This document shows, one piece after another, positions 24,797 through 37,409 of a stretch of 52,253 bases of DNA (its first letter is position 1; each line of letters starts with the position of its first letter). The notes beneath the pieces were generated by a model that was not told the DNA's origin, made no database searches, and saw only the letters and a list, made by a program, of their open reading frames with translations. Source of the DNA: Utricularia gibba (lineage: Eukaryota; Streptophyta; Magnoliopsida; Lamiales; Lentibulariaceae); the NCBI GenBank assembly GCA_002189035.1, contig NEEC01000206.1, positions 1 to 52,253 of the forward strand, given 5' to 3'. The position numbers were made by a program, and so were the translations under genes.

Positions 24797-26163
24797 GAGC
24801 TCTGATACATCGTCGAACGACAAAGCTTCAAAACGGAAGATGACCGCTCGGAATGAGCTTCGAAACGGTGTGTCGTGCGCAACGTGGCTCATCACGGTTT
24901 TCAAGATATCGACAAAATACGGAATGGTGCACGAGGCCTTCATCAGGTGTGGGTTGGAACACACCGTGGCATTGTAAGGGATCGCCTCAAAAACGAAAAT
25001 TTCACACCTTCCAATGAAATCCATATGTCTTGAAAGCGAGAAATCCCATTCGCGTCGAATCGGAAGTCCGAGGTCGCATCATCGCGAACGTCGTGGCCAC
25101 TTTGTGGCACAATTGAAGGCTAATATAAGGCAATAATTCGAGCTCTGATACATCGTCGGACGACGAAGCTTCAAAACGGAAGATGACCGCCCTGGAATGA
25201 GCTTCGAAACGGTGTGTCGTGCGCAACGTGGCTCATCACGGTTTCAAGATATCGAAAAAATACGGAATGGTGCACGAGGCCTGCATCAGGTGTGGGTTGG
25301 AACACAACCGTGGCATTGTAAGGGATCGCCTCAAAAACAAAAATTTCACACCTTCCAATGAAATGCATATGTTTTGCAAGCGAGAAATCACATTTGCGTC
25401 GAATTGGAAGCCCCGAGTCGCATCATCGCGTCGTCGTGCCACTTTGTGGCACAATTGAAGGCTAATATAAGGCAATAATTCGATCTCTGATAATCGTCGG
25501 ACGACGAAGCTTCAAAACGGAAGATGACCGCTCTGGAATGAGCTTCGAAACGGTGTGTCGTGTGCAACAAGGCTCATCACGGTTTTCAAGATATTTACAA
25601 AATACGGAATGGTGCACGAGGCCTGCATCAGGTGTGGGTTGGAACACAACCGTGGCATTGTAAGGGTTCGCCTCTAAAACAAAAATTTCATACCTTCCAA
25701 TGAAATCCATATGTCTTGAATGCGAGAAAACCCATTCGCGTCGAATCGGAAGTCCGAGGTCGCATCATCGCGAACGTCGTGGCCACTTTGTGGCACAATT
25801 GAAGGCTAATATAAGGCAATAATTCGAGCTCTGATATATTGTCGGACGACGAAGCTTCAAAACGGAAGATGACCGCCTGGAATGAGCTTCGAAACGGTGT
25901 GTCGTGCGAAACGTGGCTCATCACGGTTTTCAAGATATCGATAAAATACGGAATGGTGCACGAGGCCTGCATCAGGTGTGGGTTGGAACACACCGTGGCA
26001 TTGTAAGGGATCGCCTCTAAAACGAAAATTCACACCTTCCAATGAAATGCATATGTTTGAAAGCGAGAAATCCATTCGCGTCGAATCGGAAGTCCGGTCG
26101 CATCATCGCGAACGTCGTGGCCACTTTGTGGCACAATTGAAGGCTAATATAAGGCAATAATTC
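24797..26163 (+). repeat. Variant cassette X-Y'-Z/W-V (four monomers), copy 6
   Basis: The units are X (GTCGAACGACAAAGC, CCATATGTCTTGAAAGCG), Y' (AATTGG, AGCCCCGAG, altered core ATCGCGTCGTCGTGCC), Z/W and V-like. The Z/W unit has GATCTC at 25482, GATATTTACA, GGTTCGCCTC and GAATGCGAGAAAACCC. The V-like unit has GCGAAACGTGG, ATCGATAAA and CACCGTGG. The final unit also opens the homogeneous GATATATTG block. Confidence 0.72.
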
Positions 26164-29100
26164 GAGCTCTGATATATTGTCGGACGACGAAGCTTCAAAA
26201 CGGAAGATGACCGCCCTGGAATGAGCTTCGAAACGGTGTGTCGTGCGCAACGTGGCTCATCACGGTTTTCAAGATATCGAAAAATACGGAATGGTGCACG
26301 AGGCCTGCATCAGGTGTGGGTTGGAACACAACCGTGGCATTGTAAGGGATCGCCTCTAAAAACAAATTTCACACCCTTCCAATGAAATGCATATGTTTTG
26401 AAGCGAGAAAACCATTCGCGTCGAATCGGAAGTCGAGTCGCATCATCGCGAACGTCGTGGCCACTTTGTGGCACAATTGAAGGGTAATATAAGGCAATAA
26501 TTCGAGCTCTGATACATCGTCGGACGACGAAGCTTCAAAACGGAAGATGACCGCCCTGGAATGAGCTTCGAAACGGTGTGTCGTGCGCAACGTGGCTCAT
26601 CACGGTTTCAAGATATCGAAAAAATACGGAATGGTGCACGAGGCCTGCATCAGGTGTGGGTTGGAACACAACCGTGGCATTGTAAGGGATCGCCTCTAAA
26701 AAATTTCACACCTTCCAATGAAATGCATATGTTTTGAAGCGAGAAATCCATTCGCGTCGAATCGGAAGCCCGAGTCGCATCATCGCGAACGTCGTGGCCA
26801 CTTTGTGGCACAATTGAAGGGTAATATAAGGCAATAATTCGAGCTCTGATATATTGTCGGACGACGAAGCTTCAAAAACGGAAGATGACCGCCTGGAATG
26901 AGCTTCGAAACGGTGTGTCGTGCGCAACGTGGCTCATCACGGTTTTCAAGATATCGACAAAATACGGAATGGTGCACGAGGCCTTCATCAGGTGTGGGTT
27001 GGAACACAACCGTGGCATTGTAAGGGATCGCCTCTAAAACGAAAATTTCACACCTTCCAATGAAATGCATATGTTTTGCAAGCGAGAAATCACATTTGCG
27101 TCGAATTGGAAGCCCCGAGTCGCATCATCGCGAACGTCGTGGCCACTTTGTGGCACAATTGAAGGGTAATATAAGGCAATAATTCGAGCTCTGATATATT
27201 GTCGGACGACGAAGCTTCAAAAACGGAAGATGACCGCCCTGGAATGAGCTTCGAAACGGTGTGTCGTGCAACGTGGCTCATCACGGTTTTCAAGATATCG
27301 AGAAAATACGGAATGGTGCACGAGGCCTGCATCAGGTGTGGGTTGGAACACAACCGTGGCATTGTAAGGGATCGCCTCTAAAACAAAAATTTCATACCTT
27401 CCAATGAAATCATATGTTTGAATGCGAGAAACCCATTCGCGTCGAATCGGAAGTCCGAGGTCGCATCATCGCGAACGTCGTGGCCACTTTGTGGCACAAT
27501 TGAAGGGTAATATAAGGCAATAATTCGAGCTCTGATATATTGTCGGACGACGAAGCTTCAAAAACGGAAGATGACCGCCGGAATGAGCTTCGAAACGGTG
27601 TGTCGTGCGCCGTGGCTCATCACGGTTTCAAGATATCGACAAAATACGGAATGGTGCACGAGGCCTGCATCAGGTGTGGGTTGGAACACAACCGTGGCAT
27701 TGTAAGGGATCGCTCTAAAACAAAATTTCACACCTTCCAATGAAATGCATATGTTTTTGAAGCGAGAAATCCATTTGCGTCGAATCGGAAGCCCCGAGTC
27801 GCATCATCGAACGTCGTGGCCACTTTGTGGCACAATTGAAGGGTAATATAAGGCAATAATTCGAGCTCTGATATATTGTCGGACGACGAAGCTTCAAAAA
27901 CGGAAGATGACCGCCTGGAATGAGCTTCGAAACGGTGTGTCGTGCGCAACGTGGCTCATCACGGTTTTCAAGATATCGAAAATACGGAATGGTGCACGAG
28001 GCCTGCATCAGGTGTGGGTTGGAACACAACCGTGCATTGTAAGGGATCGCCTCTAAAACGAAAATTTCACACTTCCAATGAAATGCATAGTTTTGCAAGC
28101 GAGAAATCCATTTGCGTCGAATTGGAAGCCCCGAGTCGCATCATCGCGAACGTCGTGGCCACTTTGTGGCACAATTGAAGGCTAATATAAGGCAATAATT
28201 CGAGCTCTGATATATTGTCGGACGACGAAGCTTCAAAAACGGAAGATGACCGCCCTGGAATGAGCTTCGAAACGGTGTGTCGTGCGCAACGTGGCTCATC
28301 ACGGTTTCAAGATATCGACAAAATACGGAATGGTGCACGAGGCCTGCATCAGGTGTGGTTGGAACACAACCGTGGCATTGTAAGGGATCGCCTCTAAAAC
28401 AAAAATTTCACACCTTCCAATGAAATGCATATGTTTTGAAGCGAGAAATCCATTCGCGTCGAATCGGAAGCCCGAGTCGCATCATCGCGAACGTCGTGGC
28501 CACTTTGTGGCACAATTGAAGGCTAATATAAGGCAATAATTCGAGCTCTGATATATTGTCGGACGACGAAGCTTCAAAAACGGAAGATGACCGCCTGGAA
28601 TGAGCTTCGAAACGGTGTGTCGTGCGCAACGTGGCTCATCACGGTTTCAAGATATCGACAAAATACGGAATGGTGCACGAGGCCTTCATCAGGTGTGGGT
28701 TGGAACACAACCGTGGCATTGTAAGGGATCGCCTCTAAAACGAAAATTTCACACCTTCCAATGAAATGCATATGTTTTGCAAGCGAGAAATCACATTTGC
28801 GTCGAATCGGAAGCCCGAGTCGCATCATCGCGAACGTCGTGGCCACTTTGTGGCACAATTGAAGGGTAATATAAGGCAATAATTCGAGCTCTGATATATT
28901 GTCGGACGACGAAGCTTCAAAAACGGAAGATGACCGCCCTGGAATGAGCTTCGAAACGGTGTGTCGTGCGCAACGTGGCTCATCACGGTTTCAAGATATC
29001 GACAAAATACGGAATGGTGCACGAGGCCTTCATCAGGTGTGGGTTGGAACACAACCGTGGCATTGTAAGGGATCGCCTCTAAAACAAAAATTTCACACCT

Positions 29101-32100
29101 TCCAATGAAATCCATATGTTTGAAGCGAGAAATCCCATTCGCGTCGAATCGGAAGTCCGAGGTCGCATCATCGCGAACGTCGTGGCCACTTTGTGGCACA
29201 ATTGAAGGGTAATATAAGGCAATAATTCGAGCTCTGATATATTGTCGGACGACGAAGCTTCAAAAACGGAAGATGACCGCCCTGGAATGAGCTTCGAAAC
29301 GGTGTGTCGTGCGCAACGTGGCTCATCACGGTTTCAAGATATCGACAAAATACGGAATGGTGCACGAGGCCTGCATCAGGTGTGGGTTGGAACACACCGT
29401 GCATTGTAAGGGATCGCCTCAAAAACAAAATTTCACACCTTCCAATGAAATGCATATGTTTTTGCAAGCGAGAAATCACATTTGCGTCGAATTGGAAGCC
29501 CCGAGTCGCATCATCGCGAACGTCGTGGCCACTTTGTGGCACAATTGAAGGCTAATATAAGGCAATAATTCGAGCTCTGATATATTGTCGGACGACGAAG
29601 CTTCAAAACGGAAGATGACCGCCCTGGAATGAGCTTCGAAACGGTGTGTCGTGCGCAACGTGGCTCATCACGGTTTCAAGATATCGACAAAAATACGGAA
29701 TGGTGCACGAGGCCTCATCAGGTGTGGGTTGGAACACAACCGTGGCATTGTAAGGGATCGCCTCTAAAACAAAAATTTCATACCTTCCAATGAAATCCAT
29801 ATGTCTTGAAGCGAGAAAACCCATTCGCGTCGAATCGGAAGTCCGAGGTCGCATCATCGCGAACGTCGTGGCCACTTTGTGGCACAATTGAAGGGTAATA
29901 TAGGCAATAATTCGAGCTCTGATATATTGTCGGACGACGAAGCTTCAAAAACGGAAGATGACCGCCCTGGAATGAGCTTCGAAACGGTGTGTCGTGCGCA
30001 ACGTGGCTCATCACGGTTTCAAGATATCGACAAAATACGGAATGGTGCACGAGGCCTGCATCAGGTGTGGGTTGGAACACACACGTGGCATTGTAAGGGA
30101 TCGCCTCTAAAACGAAAATTTCACACCTTCCAATGAAATGCATATGTTTTGAAGCGAGAAATCCATTTGCGTCGAATTGGAAGCCCGAGTCGCATCATCG
30201 CGAACGTCGTGGCCACTTTGTGGCACAATTGAAGGCTAATATAAGGCAATAATTCGAGCTCTGATATATTGTCGGACGACGAAGCTTCAAAAACGGAAGA
30301 TGACCGCCTGGAATGAGCTTCCGGTGTGTCGTGCGCAACGTGGCTCATCACGGTTTATCGATATACGGAATGGTGCACGAGGCCTGCATCAGGTGTGGGT
30401 TGGAACACAACCGTGGCATTGTAAGGGATCGCCTCTAAAAAAAAATTTCACACCTTCCAATGAAATCCATATGTTTGAAGCGAGAAACCATTCGCGTCGA
30501 ATCGGAAGTCCGAGGTCGCATCATCGCGAACGTCGTGGCCACTTTGTGGCACAATTGAAGGGTAATATAAGGCAATAATTCGAGCTCTGATATATTGTCG
30601 GACGACGAAGCTTCAAAAACGGAAGATGACCGCCCTGGAATGAGCTTCGAAACGGTGTGTCGTGCGCAACGTGGCTCATCACGGTTTCAAGATATCGACA
30701 AAATACGGAATGGTGCACGAGGCCTGCATCAGGTGTGGGTTGGAACACAACCGTGCATTGTAAGGGATCGCCTCTAAAACGAAAATTTCACACCTTCCAA
30801 TGAAAATGCATATGTTTTGCAAGCGAGAAATCACATTTGCGTCGAATTGGAAGCCCCGAGTCGCATCATCGCGAACGTCGTGGCCACTTTGTGGCACAAT
30901 TGAAGGCTAATATAAGGCAATATTCGAGCTCTGATATATTGTCGGACGACGAAGCTTCAAAAACGGAAGATGACCGCCCTGGAATGAGCTTCGAAACGGT
31001 GTGTCGTGCGAACGTGGCTCATCACGGTTTCAAGATATCGAAAAAATACGGAATGGTGCACGAGGCCTTCATCAGGTGTGGGTTGGAACACAACCGTGGC
31101 ATTGTAAGGGATCGCCTCTAAAAAAAAATTTCACACCTTCCAATGAAATCCATATGTTTGAAGCGAGAAATCCCATTCGCGTCGAATCGGAAGTCCGAGT
31201 CGCATCATCGCGAACGTCGTGGCCACTTTGTGGCACAATTGAAGGTAATATAAGGCAATAATTCGAGCTCTGATATATTGTCGGACGACGAAGCTTCAAA
31301 AACGGAAGATGACCGCCCTGGAATGAGCTTCGAAACGGTGTGTCGTGCGCAACGTGGCTCATCACGGTTTCAAGATATCGACAAAATACGGAATGGTGCA
31401 CGAGGCCTTCATCAGGTGTGGGTTGGAACACAACCGTGGCATTAAGGGATCGCCTCTAAACAAAAATTTCACACCTTCCAATGAAATCCATATGTTGAAT
31501 GCGAGAAACCCATTCGCGTCGAATCGGAAGTCCGAGGTCGCATCATCGCGAACGTCGTGGCCACTTTGTGGCACAATTGAAGGGTAATATAAGGCAATAA
31601 TTCGAGCTCTGATATATTGTCGGACGACGAAGCTTCAAAAACGGAAGATGACCGCCCTGGAATGAGCTTCGAAACGGTGTGTCGTGCGCAACGTGGCTCA
31701 TCACGGTTTCAAGATATCGACAAAATACGGAATGGTGCACGAGGCCTGCATCAGGTGTGGGTTGGAACACACCGTGCATTGTAAGGGATCGCCTCTAAAA
31801 ACAAAAATTTCACACCTTCCAATGAAATGCATATGTTTTGCAAGCGAGAAATCCATTTGCGTCGAATTGGAAGCCCCGAGTCGCATCATCGCGAACGTCG
31901 TGGCCACTTTGTGGCACAATTGAAGGCTAATATAAGGCAATAATTCGAGCTCTGATATATTGTCGGACGACGAAGCTTCAAAACGGAAGATGACCGCCCT
32001 GGAATGAGCTTCGAAACGGTGTGTCGTGCGCAACGTGGCTCATCACGGTTTCAAGATATCGACAAAATACGGAATGGTGCACGAGGCTCATCAGGTGTGG

Positions 32101-32968
32101 GTTGGAACACAACCGTGGCATTGTAAGGGATCGCCTCTAAACAAAATTTCACACCTTCCAATGAAATCCATATGTTTGAATGCGAGAAAACCCATTCGCG
32201 TCGAATCGGAAGTCCGAGGTCGCATCATCGCGAACGTCGTGGCCACTTTGTGGCACAATTGAAGGCTAATATAAGGCAATAATTCGAGCTCTGATATATT
32301 GTCGGACGACGAAGCTTCAAAAACGGAAGATGACCGCCTCTGGAATGAGCTTCGAAACGGTGTGTCGTGCGCAACGTGGCTCATCACGGTTTCAAGATAT
32401 CGACAAAATACGGAATGGTGCACGAGGCCTGCATCAGGTGTGGGTTGGAACACAACCGTGCATTGTAAGGGATCCTCTAAAACGAAAATTTCACACCTTC
32501 CAATGAAATGCATATGTTTTGCAAGCGAGAAATCACATTTGCGTCGAATTGGAAGCCCCGAGTCGCATCATCGCGAACGTCGTGGCACTTTGTGGCACAA
32601 TTGAAGGCTAATATAAGGCAATATTCGAGCTCTGATATATTGTCGGACGACGAAGCTTCAAAAACGGAAGATGACCGCCCTGGAATGAGCTTCGAAACGG
32701 TGTGTCGTGCGCAACGTGGCTCATCACGGTTTTCAAGATATCGACAAAATACGGAATGGTGCACGAGGCCTGCATCAGGTGTGGGTTGGAACACAACGTG
32801 GCATTGTAAGGGATCGCCTCTAAAACAAAAATTTCATACCTTCCAATGAAATCCATATGTTTGAAGCGAGAAACCCATTCGCGTCGAATCGGAAGTCCGA
32901 GGTCGCATCATCGCGAACGTCGTGGCCACTTTGTGGCACAATTGAAGGGTAATATAAGGCAATTATTC

Positions 32969-33311
32969 GAGCTCTGATATATTGTCGGACGACGAAGCTT
33001 CAAAACGGAAGATGACCGCCCTGGAATGAGCTTCGAAACGGTGTGTCGTGCGCAACGTGGCTCATCACGGTTTTCAAGATATCGACAAAATACGGAATGG
33101 TGCACGAGGCCTGCATCAGGTGTGGGTTGGAACACACCGTGGCATTGTAAGGGATCGCCTCAAAACAAAAATTTCACACCTTCCAATGAAATGCATATGT
33201 TTTGCAAGCGAGAAATCACATTTGCGTCGAATTGGAAGCCCCGAGTCGCATCATCGCGAACGTCGTGGCCACTTTGTGGCACAATTGAAGGGTAATATAA
33301 GGCAATAATTC
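32969..33311 (+). repeat. Representative satellite monomer, type A (343 bp)
   Basis: This is a near-typical unit, taken from one GAGCTC to the next. Order of segments: GAGCTCTGATATATTGTCGG, the HindIII segment GAAGCTTC, GACCGCCCTGG, BstBI TTCGAAACGG, GCGCAACGTGGC, GATATCGACAAAATACGG, GGTGCACGAGGCCTGCATC, GGTGTGGGTTGGAACAC, GGATCGCCTC, an A-rich tract into ATTTCACACC, ATGCATATG, TTTTGCAAGCG, CACATTTGCGTCGAATTGG, AGCCCCGAGTC, the NruI core ATCGCGAACGTCGTGGCC, and CACAATTGAAGG. Type A is defined by GCATATG, TTTTGCAAGCG, CACATTTGCG, AATTGG and AGCCCCGAG. The choice of start is arbitrary because the repeat has no natural boundary. Confidence 0.9.
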
Positions 33312-33653
33312 GAGCTCTGATATATTGTCGGACGACGAAGCTTCAAAAACGGAAGATGACCGCCTGGAATGAGCTTCGAAACGGTGTGTCGTGCGCAACG
33401 TGGCTCATCACGGTTTCAAGATATCGACAAAATACGGAATGGTGCACGAGGCCTGCATCAGGTGTGGGTTGGAACACAACCGTGGCATTGTAAGGGATCG
33501 CCTCTAAAACAAAAATTTCATACCTTCCAATGAAATCCATATGTCTTGAAGCGAGAAACCCATTCGCGTCGAATCGGAAGTCCGAGGTCGCATCATCGCG
33601 AACGTCGTGGCCACTTTGTGGCACAATTGAAGGCTAATATAAGGCAATAATTC
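33312..33653 (+). repeat. Representative satellite monomer, type B (342 bp)
   Basis: This is the partner of the preceding type A unit in the dimeric block. It matches type A through the HindIII, BstBI and EcoRV segments. It differs in the second half: TTTCATACC in place of TTTCACACC, CCATATGTCTTGAAGCG in place of GCATATGTTTTGCAAGCG, GAGAAACCCATTCGCG in place of GAGAAATCACATTTGCG, AATCGG in place of AATTGG, and AGTCCGAGG in place of AGCCCCGAG. Most of these differences are single-base, and several are C/T changes at CpG sites. Confidence 0.88.
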
Positions 33654-36383
33654 GAGCTCTGATATATTGTCGACGACGAAGCTTCAAAAACGGAAGATGA
33701 CCGCCTGGAATGAGCTTCGAAACGGTGTGTCGTGCGCAACGTGGCTCATCACGGTTTCAAGATATCGACAAAATACGGAATGGTGCACGAGGCCTGCATC
33801 AGGTGTGGGTTGGAACACACCGTGCATTGTAAGGGATCGCCTCTAAAAACGAAAATTTTCACACCTTCCAATGAAATGCATATGTTTGCAAGCGAGAAAT
33901 CACATTTGCGTCGAATTGGAAGCCCCGAGTCGCATCATCGCGAACGTCGTGGCCACTTTGTGGCACAATTGAAGGGTAATATAAGGCAATAATTCGAGCT
34001 CTGATATATCGTCGGACGACGAAGCTTCAAAAACGGAAGATGACCGCCTGGAATGAGCTTCGAAACGGTGTGTCGTGCGCAACGTGGCTCATCACGGTTT
34101 TCAAGATATCAAAATACGGAATGGTGCACGAGGCCTGCATCAGGTGTGGGTTGGAACACAACCGTGGCATTGTAAGGGATCGCCTCTAAACAAAAATTTC
34201 ATACCTTCCAATGAAATCCATATGTCTTGAATGCGAGAAACCCATTCGCGTCGAATCGGAAGTCCGAGGTCGCATCATCGCGAACGTCGTGGCCACTTTG
34301 TGGCACAATTGAAGGCTAATATAAGGCAATAATTCGAGCTCTGATATATTGTCGGACGACGAAGCTTCAAAACGGAAGATGACCGCCCTGGAATGAGCTT
34401 CGAAACGGTGTGTCGTGCGCAACGTGGCTCATCACGGTTTCAAGATATCGACAAAATACGGAATGGTGCACGAGGCCTGCATCAGGTGTGGGTTGGAACA
34501 CACCGTGGCATTGTAAGGGATCGCCTCTAAAAACGAAAAATTTCACACCTTCCAATGAAATGCATATGTTTTGCAAGCGAGAAATCACATTTGCGTCGAA
34601 TTGGAAGCCCCGAGTCGCATCATCGAACGTCGTGGCCACTTTGTGGCACAATTGAAGGGTAATATAAGGCAATAATTCGAGCTCTGATATATTGTCGGAC
34701 GACGAAGCTTCAAAAACGGAAGATGACCGCCTCTGGAATGAGCTTCGAAACGGTGTGTCGTGCGCAACGTGGCTCATCACGGTTTTCAAGATATCGACAA
34801 AATACGGAATGGTGCACGAGGCCCATCAGGTGTGGGTTGGAACACAACCGTGGCATTGTAAGGGATCGCCTCTAAAACAAAATTTCACACCTTCCAATGA
34901 AATCATATGTTTTGAAGCGAGAAATCCATTCGCGTCGAATCGGAAGCCCCGAGTCGCATCATCGCGAACGTCGTGGCCACTTTGTGGCACAATTGAAGGG
35001 TAATATAAGGCAATAATTCGAGCTCTGATATATTGTCGGACGACGAAGCTTCAAAAACGGAAGATGACCGCCCTGGAATGAGCTTCGAAACGGTGTGTCG
35101 TGCGCAACGTGGCTCATCACGGTTTCAAGATATCGACAAAATACGGAATGGTGCACGAGGCCTGCATCAGGTGTGGGTTGGAACACAACCGTGGCATTGT
35201 AAGGGATCGCCTCTAAACAAAAATTTCACACCTTCCAATGAAATCCATATGTTTGAAGCGAGAAAACCCATTCGCGTCGAATCGGAAGTCCGAGTCGCAT
35301 CATCGCGAACGTCGTGGCCACTTTGTGGCACAATTGAAGGCTAATATAAGGCAATAATTCGAGCTCTGATATATTGTCGGACGACGAAGCTTCAAAAACG
35401 GAAGATGACCGCCCTGGAATGAGCTTCGAAACGGTGTGTCGTGCGAACGTGGCTCATCACGGTTTTCAAGATATCGACAAAATACGGAATGGTGCACGAG
35501 GCCTGCATCAGGTGTGGGTTGGAACACATGGCATTGTAAGGGATCGCCTCTAAAACGAAAATTTCACACCTTCCAATGAAATCCATATGTTTTTGAAGCG
35601 AGAAATCCATTCGCGTCGAATCGGAAGTCCCGAGTCGCATCATCGCGAACGTCGTGGCCACTTTGTGGCACAATTGAAGGGTAATATAAGGCAATATTCG
35701 AGCTCTGATATATTGTCGGACGACGAAGCTTCAAAACGGAAGATGACCGCCTGGAATGAGCTTCGAAACGGTGTGTCGTGCGCAACGTGGCTCATCACGG
35801 TTTCAAGATATCGACAAAATACGGAATGGTGCACGAGGCCTGCATCAGGTGTGGGTTGGAACACAACCGTGGCATTGTAAGGGATCGCCTCTAAAACGAA
35901 AAATTTCACACCTTCCAATGAAATCATATGTTTTGCAAGCGAGAAATCCCATTCGCGTCGAATCGGAAGTCCGAGTCGCATCATCGCGAACGTCGTGGCC
36001 ACTTTGTGGCACAATTGAAGGGTAATATAAGGCAATAATTCGAGCTCTGATATATTGTCGGACGACGAAGCTTCAAAAACGGAAGATGACCGCCCTGGAA
36101 TGAGCTTCGAAACGGTGTGTCGTGCGCAACGTGGCTCATCACGGTTTCAAGATATCGAAAAATACGGAATGGTGCACGAGGCCTGCATCAGGTGTGGGTT
36201 GGAACACAACCGTGGCATTGTAAGGGATCGCCTCTAAAACAAAAATTTCACACCTTCCAATGAAATGCATATGTTTGAAGCGAGAAAACCCATTCGCGTC
36301 GAATCGGAAGTCCGAGGTCGCATCATCGCGAACGTCGTGGCCACTTTGTGGCACAATTGAAGGCTAATATAAGGCAATAATTC

Positions 36384-37409
36384 GAGCTCTGATACATCGT
36401 CGAACGACGAAGCTTCAAAACGGAAGATGACCGCCTCGGAATGAGCTTCGAAACGGTGTGTCGTGCGCAACGTGGCTCATCACGGTTTTTCAAGATATCG
36501 AAAAATACGGAATGGTGCACGAGGCCTTCATCAGGTGTGGGTTGGAACACAACCCGTGGCATTGTAAGGGATCGCCTCAAACAAAATTTCACACCTTCCA
36601 ATGAAATCCATATGTTTGAAAGCGAGAAATCCATTCGCGTCGAATCGGAAGTCCGAGGTCGCATCATCGCGAACGTCGTGGCCACTTTGTGGCACAATTG
36701 AAGGGTAATATAAGGCAATAATTCGAGCTCTGATACATCGTCGGACGACGAAGCTTCCAAAACGGAAGATGACTGCCTAGAATGAGCTTCGAAACGGTGT
36801 GTCGTGCGAACGTGGCTCATCACGGTTTTCAAGATATCGACAAAATACGGAATGGTGCACGAGGCCTGCATCAGGTGTGGGTTGGAACACAACCGTGCCA
36901 TTGTAAGGGATCGCCTCAAAAACAAAAATTTCACACCTTCCAATGAAATGCATATGTTTTGCAAGCGAGAAATCACATTTGCGTCGAATTGGAAGCCCCG
37001 AGTCGCATCATCGCGAACGTCGTGGCCACTTTGTGGCACAATTGAAGGGTAATATAAGGCAATAATTCGATCTCTGATACATCGTCGGACGACGAAGCTT
37101 CAAAAACGGAAGATGACCGCTCTGGAATGAGCTTCGAAACGGTGTGTCGTGTGCAACAAGGCTCATCACGGTTTTCAAGATATTTACAAAATACGGAATG
37201 GTGCACGAGGCCTGCATCAGGTGGGGTTGAACACACCCGTGGCATTGTAAGGGTCGCCTCAAAAAACAAAAATTTCACACCTTCCAATGAAATCATATGT
37301 TTTTGAAGCGAGAAATCCATTTGCGTCGAATCGGAAGCCCCGAGTCGCATCATCGCGAACGTCGTGGCCACTTTGTGGCACAATTGAAGGTAATATAAGG
37401 AAATAATTC
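36384..37409 (+). repeat. Variant cassette X-Y'-Z/W, copy 7
   Basis: This follows the homogeneous domain directly. X has GTCGAACGACGAAGC, CCTCGG, GCCTTCATC and AGTCCGAGG. Y' has CTTCCAAAACGG, GACTGCCTAG, AATTGG and AGCCCCGAG. Z/W has GATCTC at 37069, GCTCTGG, GTGTGCAACAAGG and GATATTTACA. The Z/W unit also has unusual single-base losses (CAGGTGGGGTTGAACAC near 37,219), in a stretch that is otherwise nearly invariant. Confidence 0.72.

Larger units (their letters stand above)
28886..34678 (+). repeat. Dimeric higher-order repeat A/B, ~683 bp period, 17 monomers
   Basis: A-type segments (GCATATG..AATTGG..AGCCC) lie near 29447, 30134, 30803, 31825, 32507, 33190, 33875 and 34557. B-type segments (CCATATG..AATCGG..AGTCCGAG) lie between them, near 29100, 29789, 30465, 31146, 31485, 32161, 32849, 33531 and 34213. 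Steps between A units are 682-687 bp, apart from 669 where a unit carries deletions and 1022 where two B units sit side by side (31146 and 31485). The alternation ends near 34,679, where units become intermediate between A and B. Confidence 0.8.
25826..36383 (+). repeat. Homogeneous satellite domain, 31 monomers, GATATATTGTCGG type
   Basis: Nearly every unit begins GATATATTGTCGGACGACGAAGC. The exceptions I saw are GATACATCG near 26,514 and GATATATCG near 34,007. Most have CCCTGG or CCTGG, GCGCAACGTGG and ATCGACAAAATACGG. X units (GTCGAACGAC) and Z units (GATCTC) are absent across about 10.5 kb, although they recur every few kb on both sides. Both edges are sharp: the left follows the Z/W unit at 25482, and the right is an X unit at 36384. 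I read this as a more recently homogenised or amplified subarray. Confidence 0.78.
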
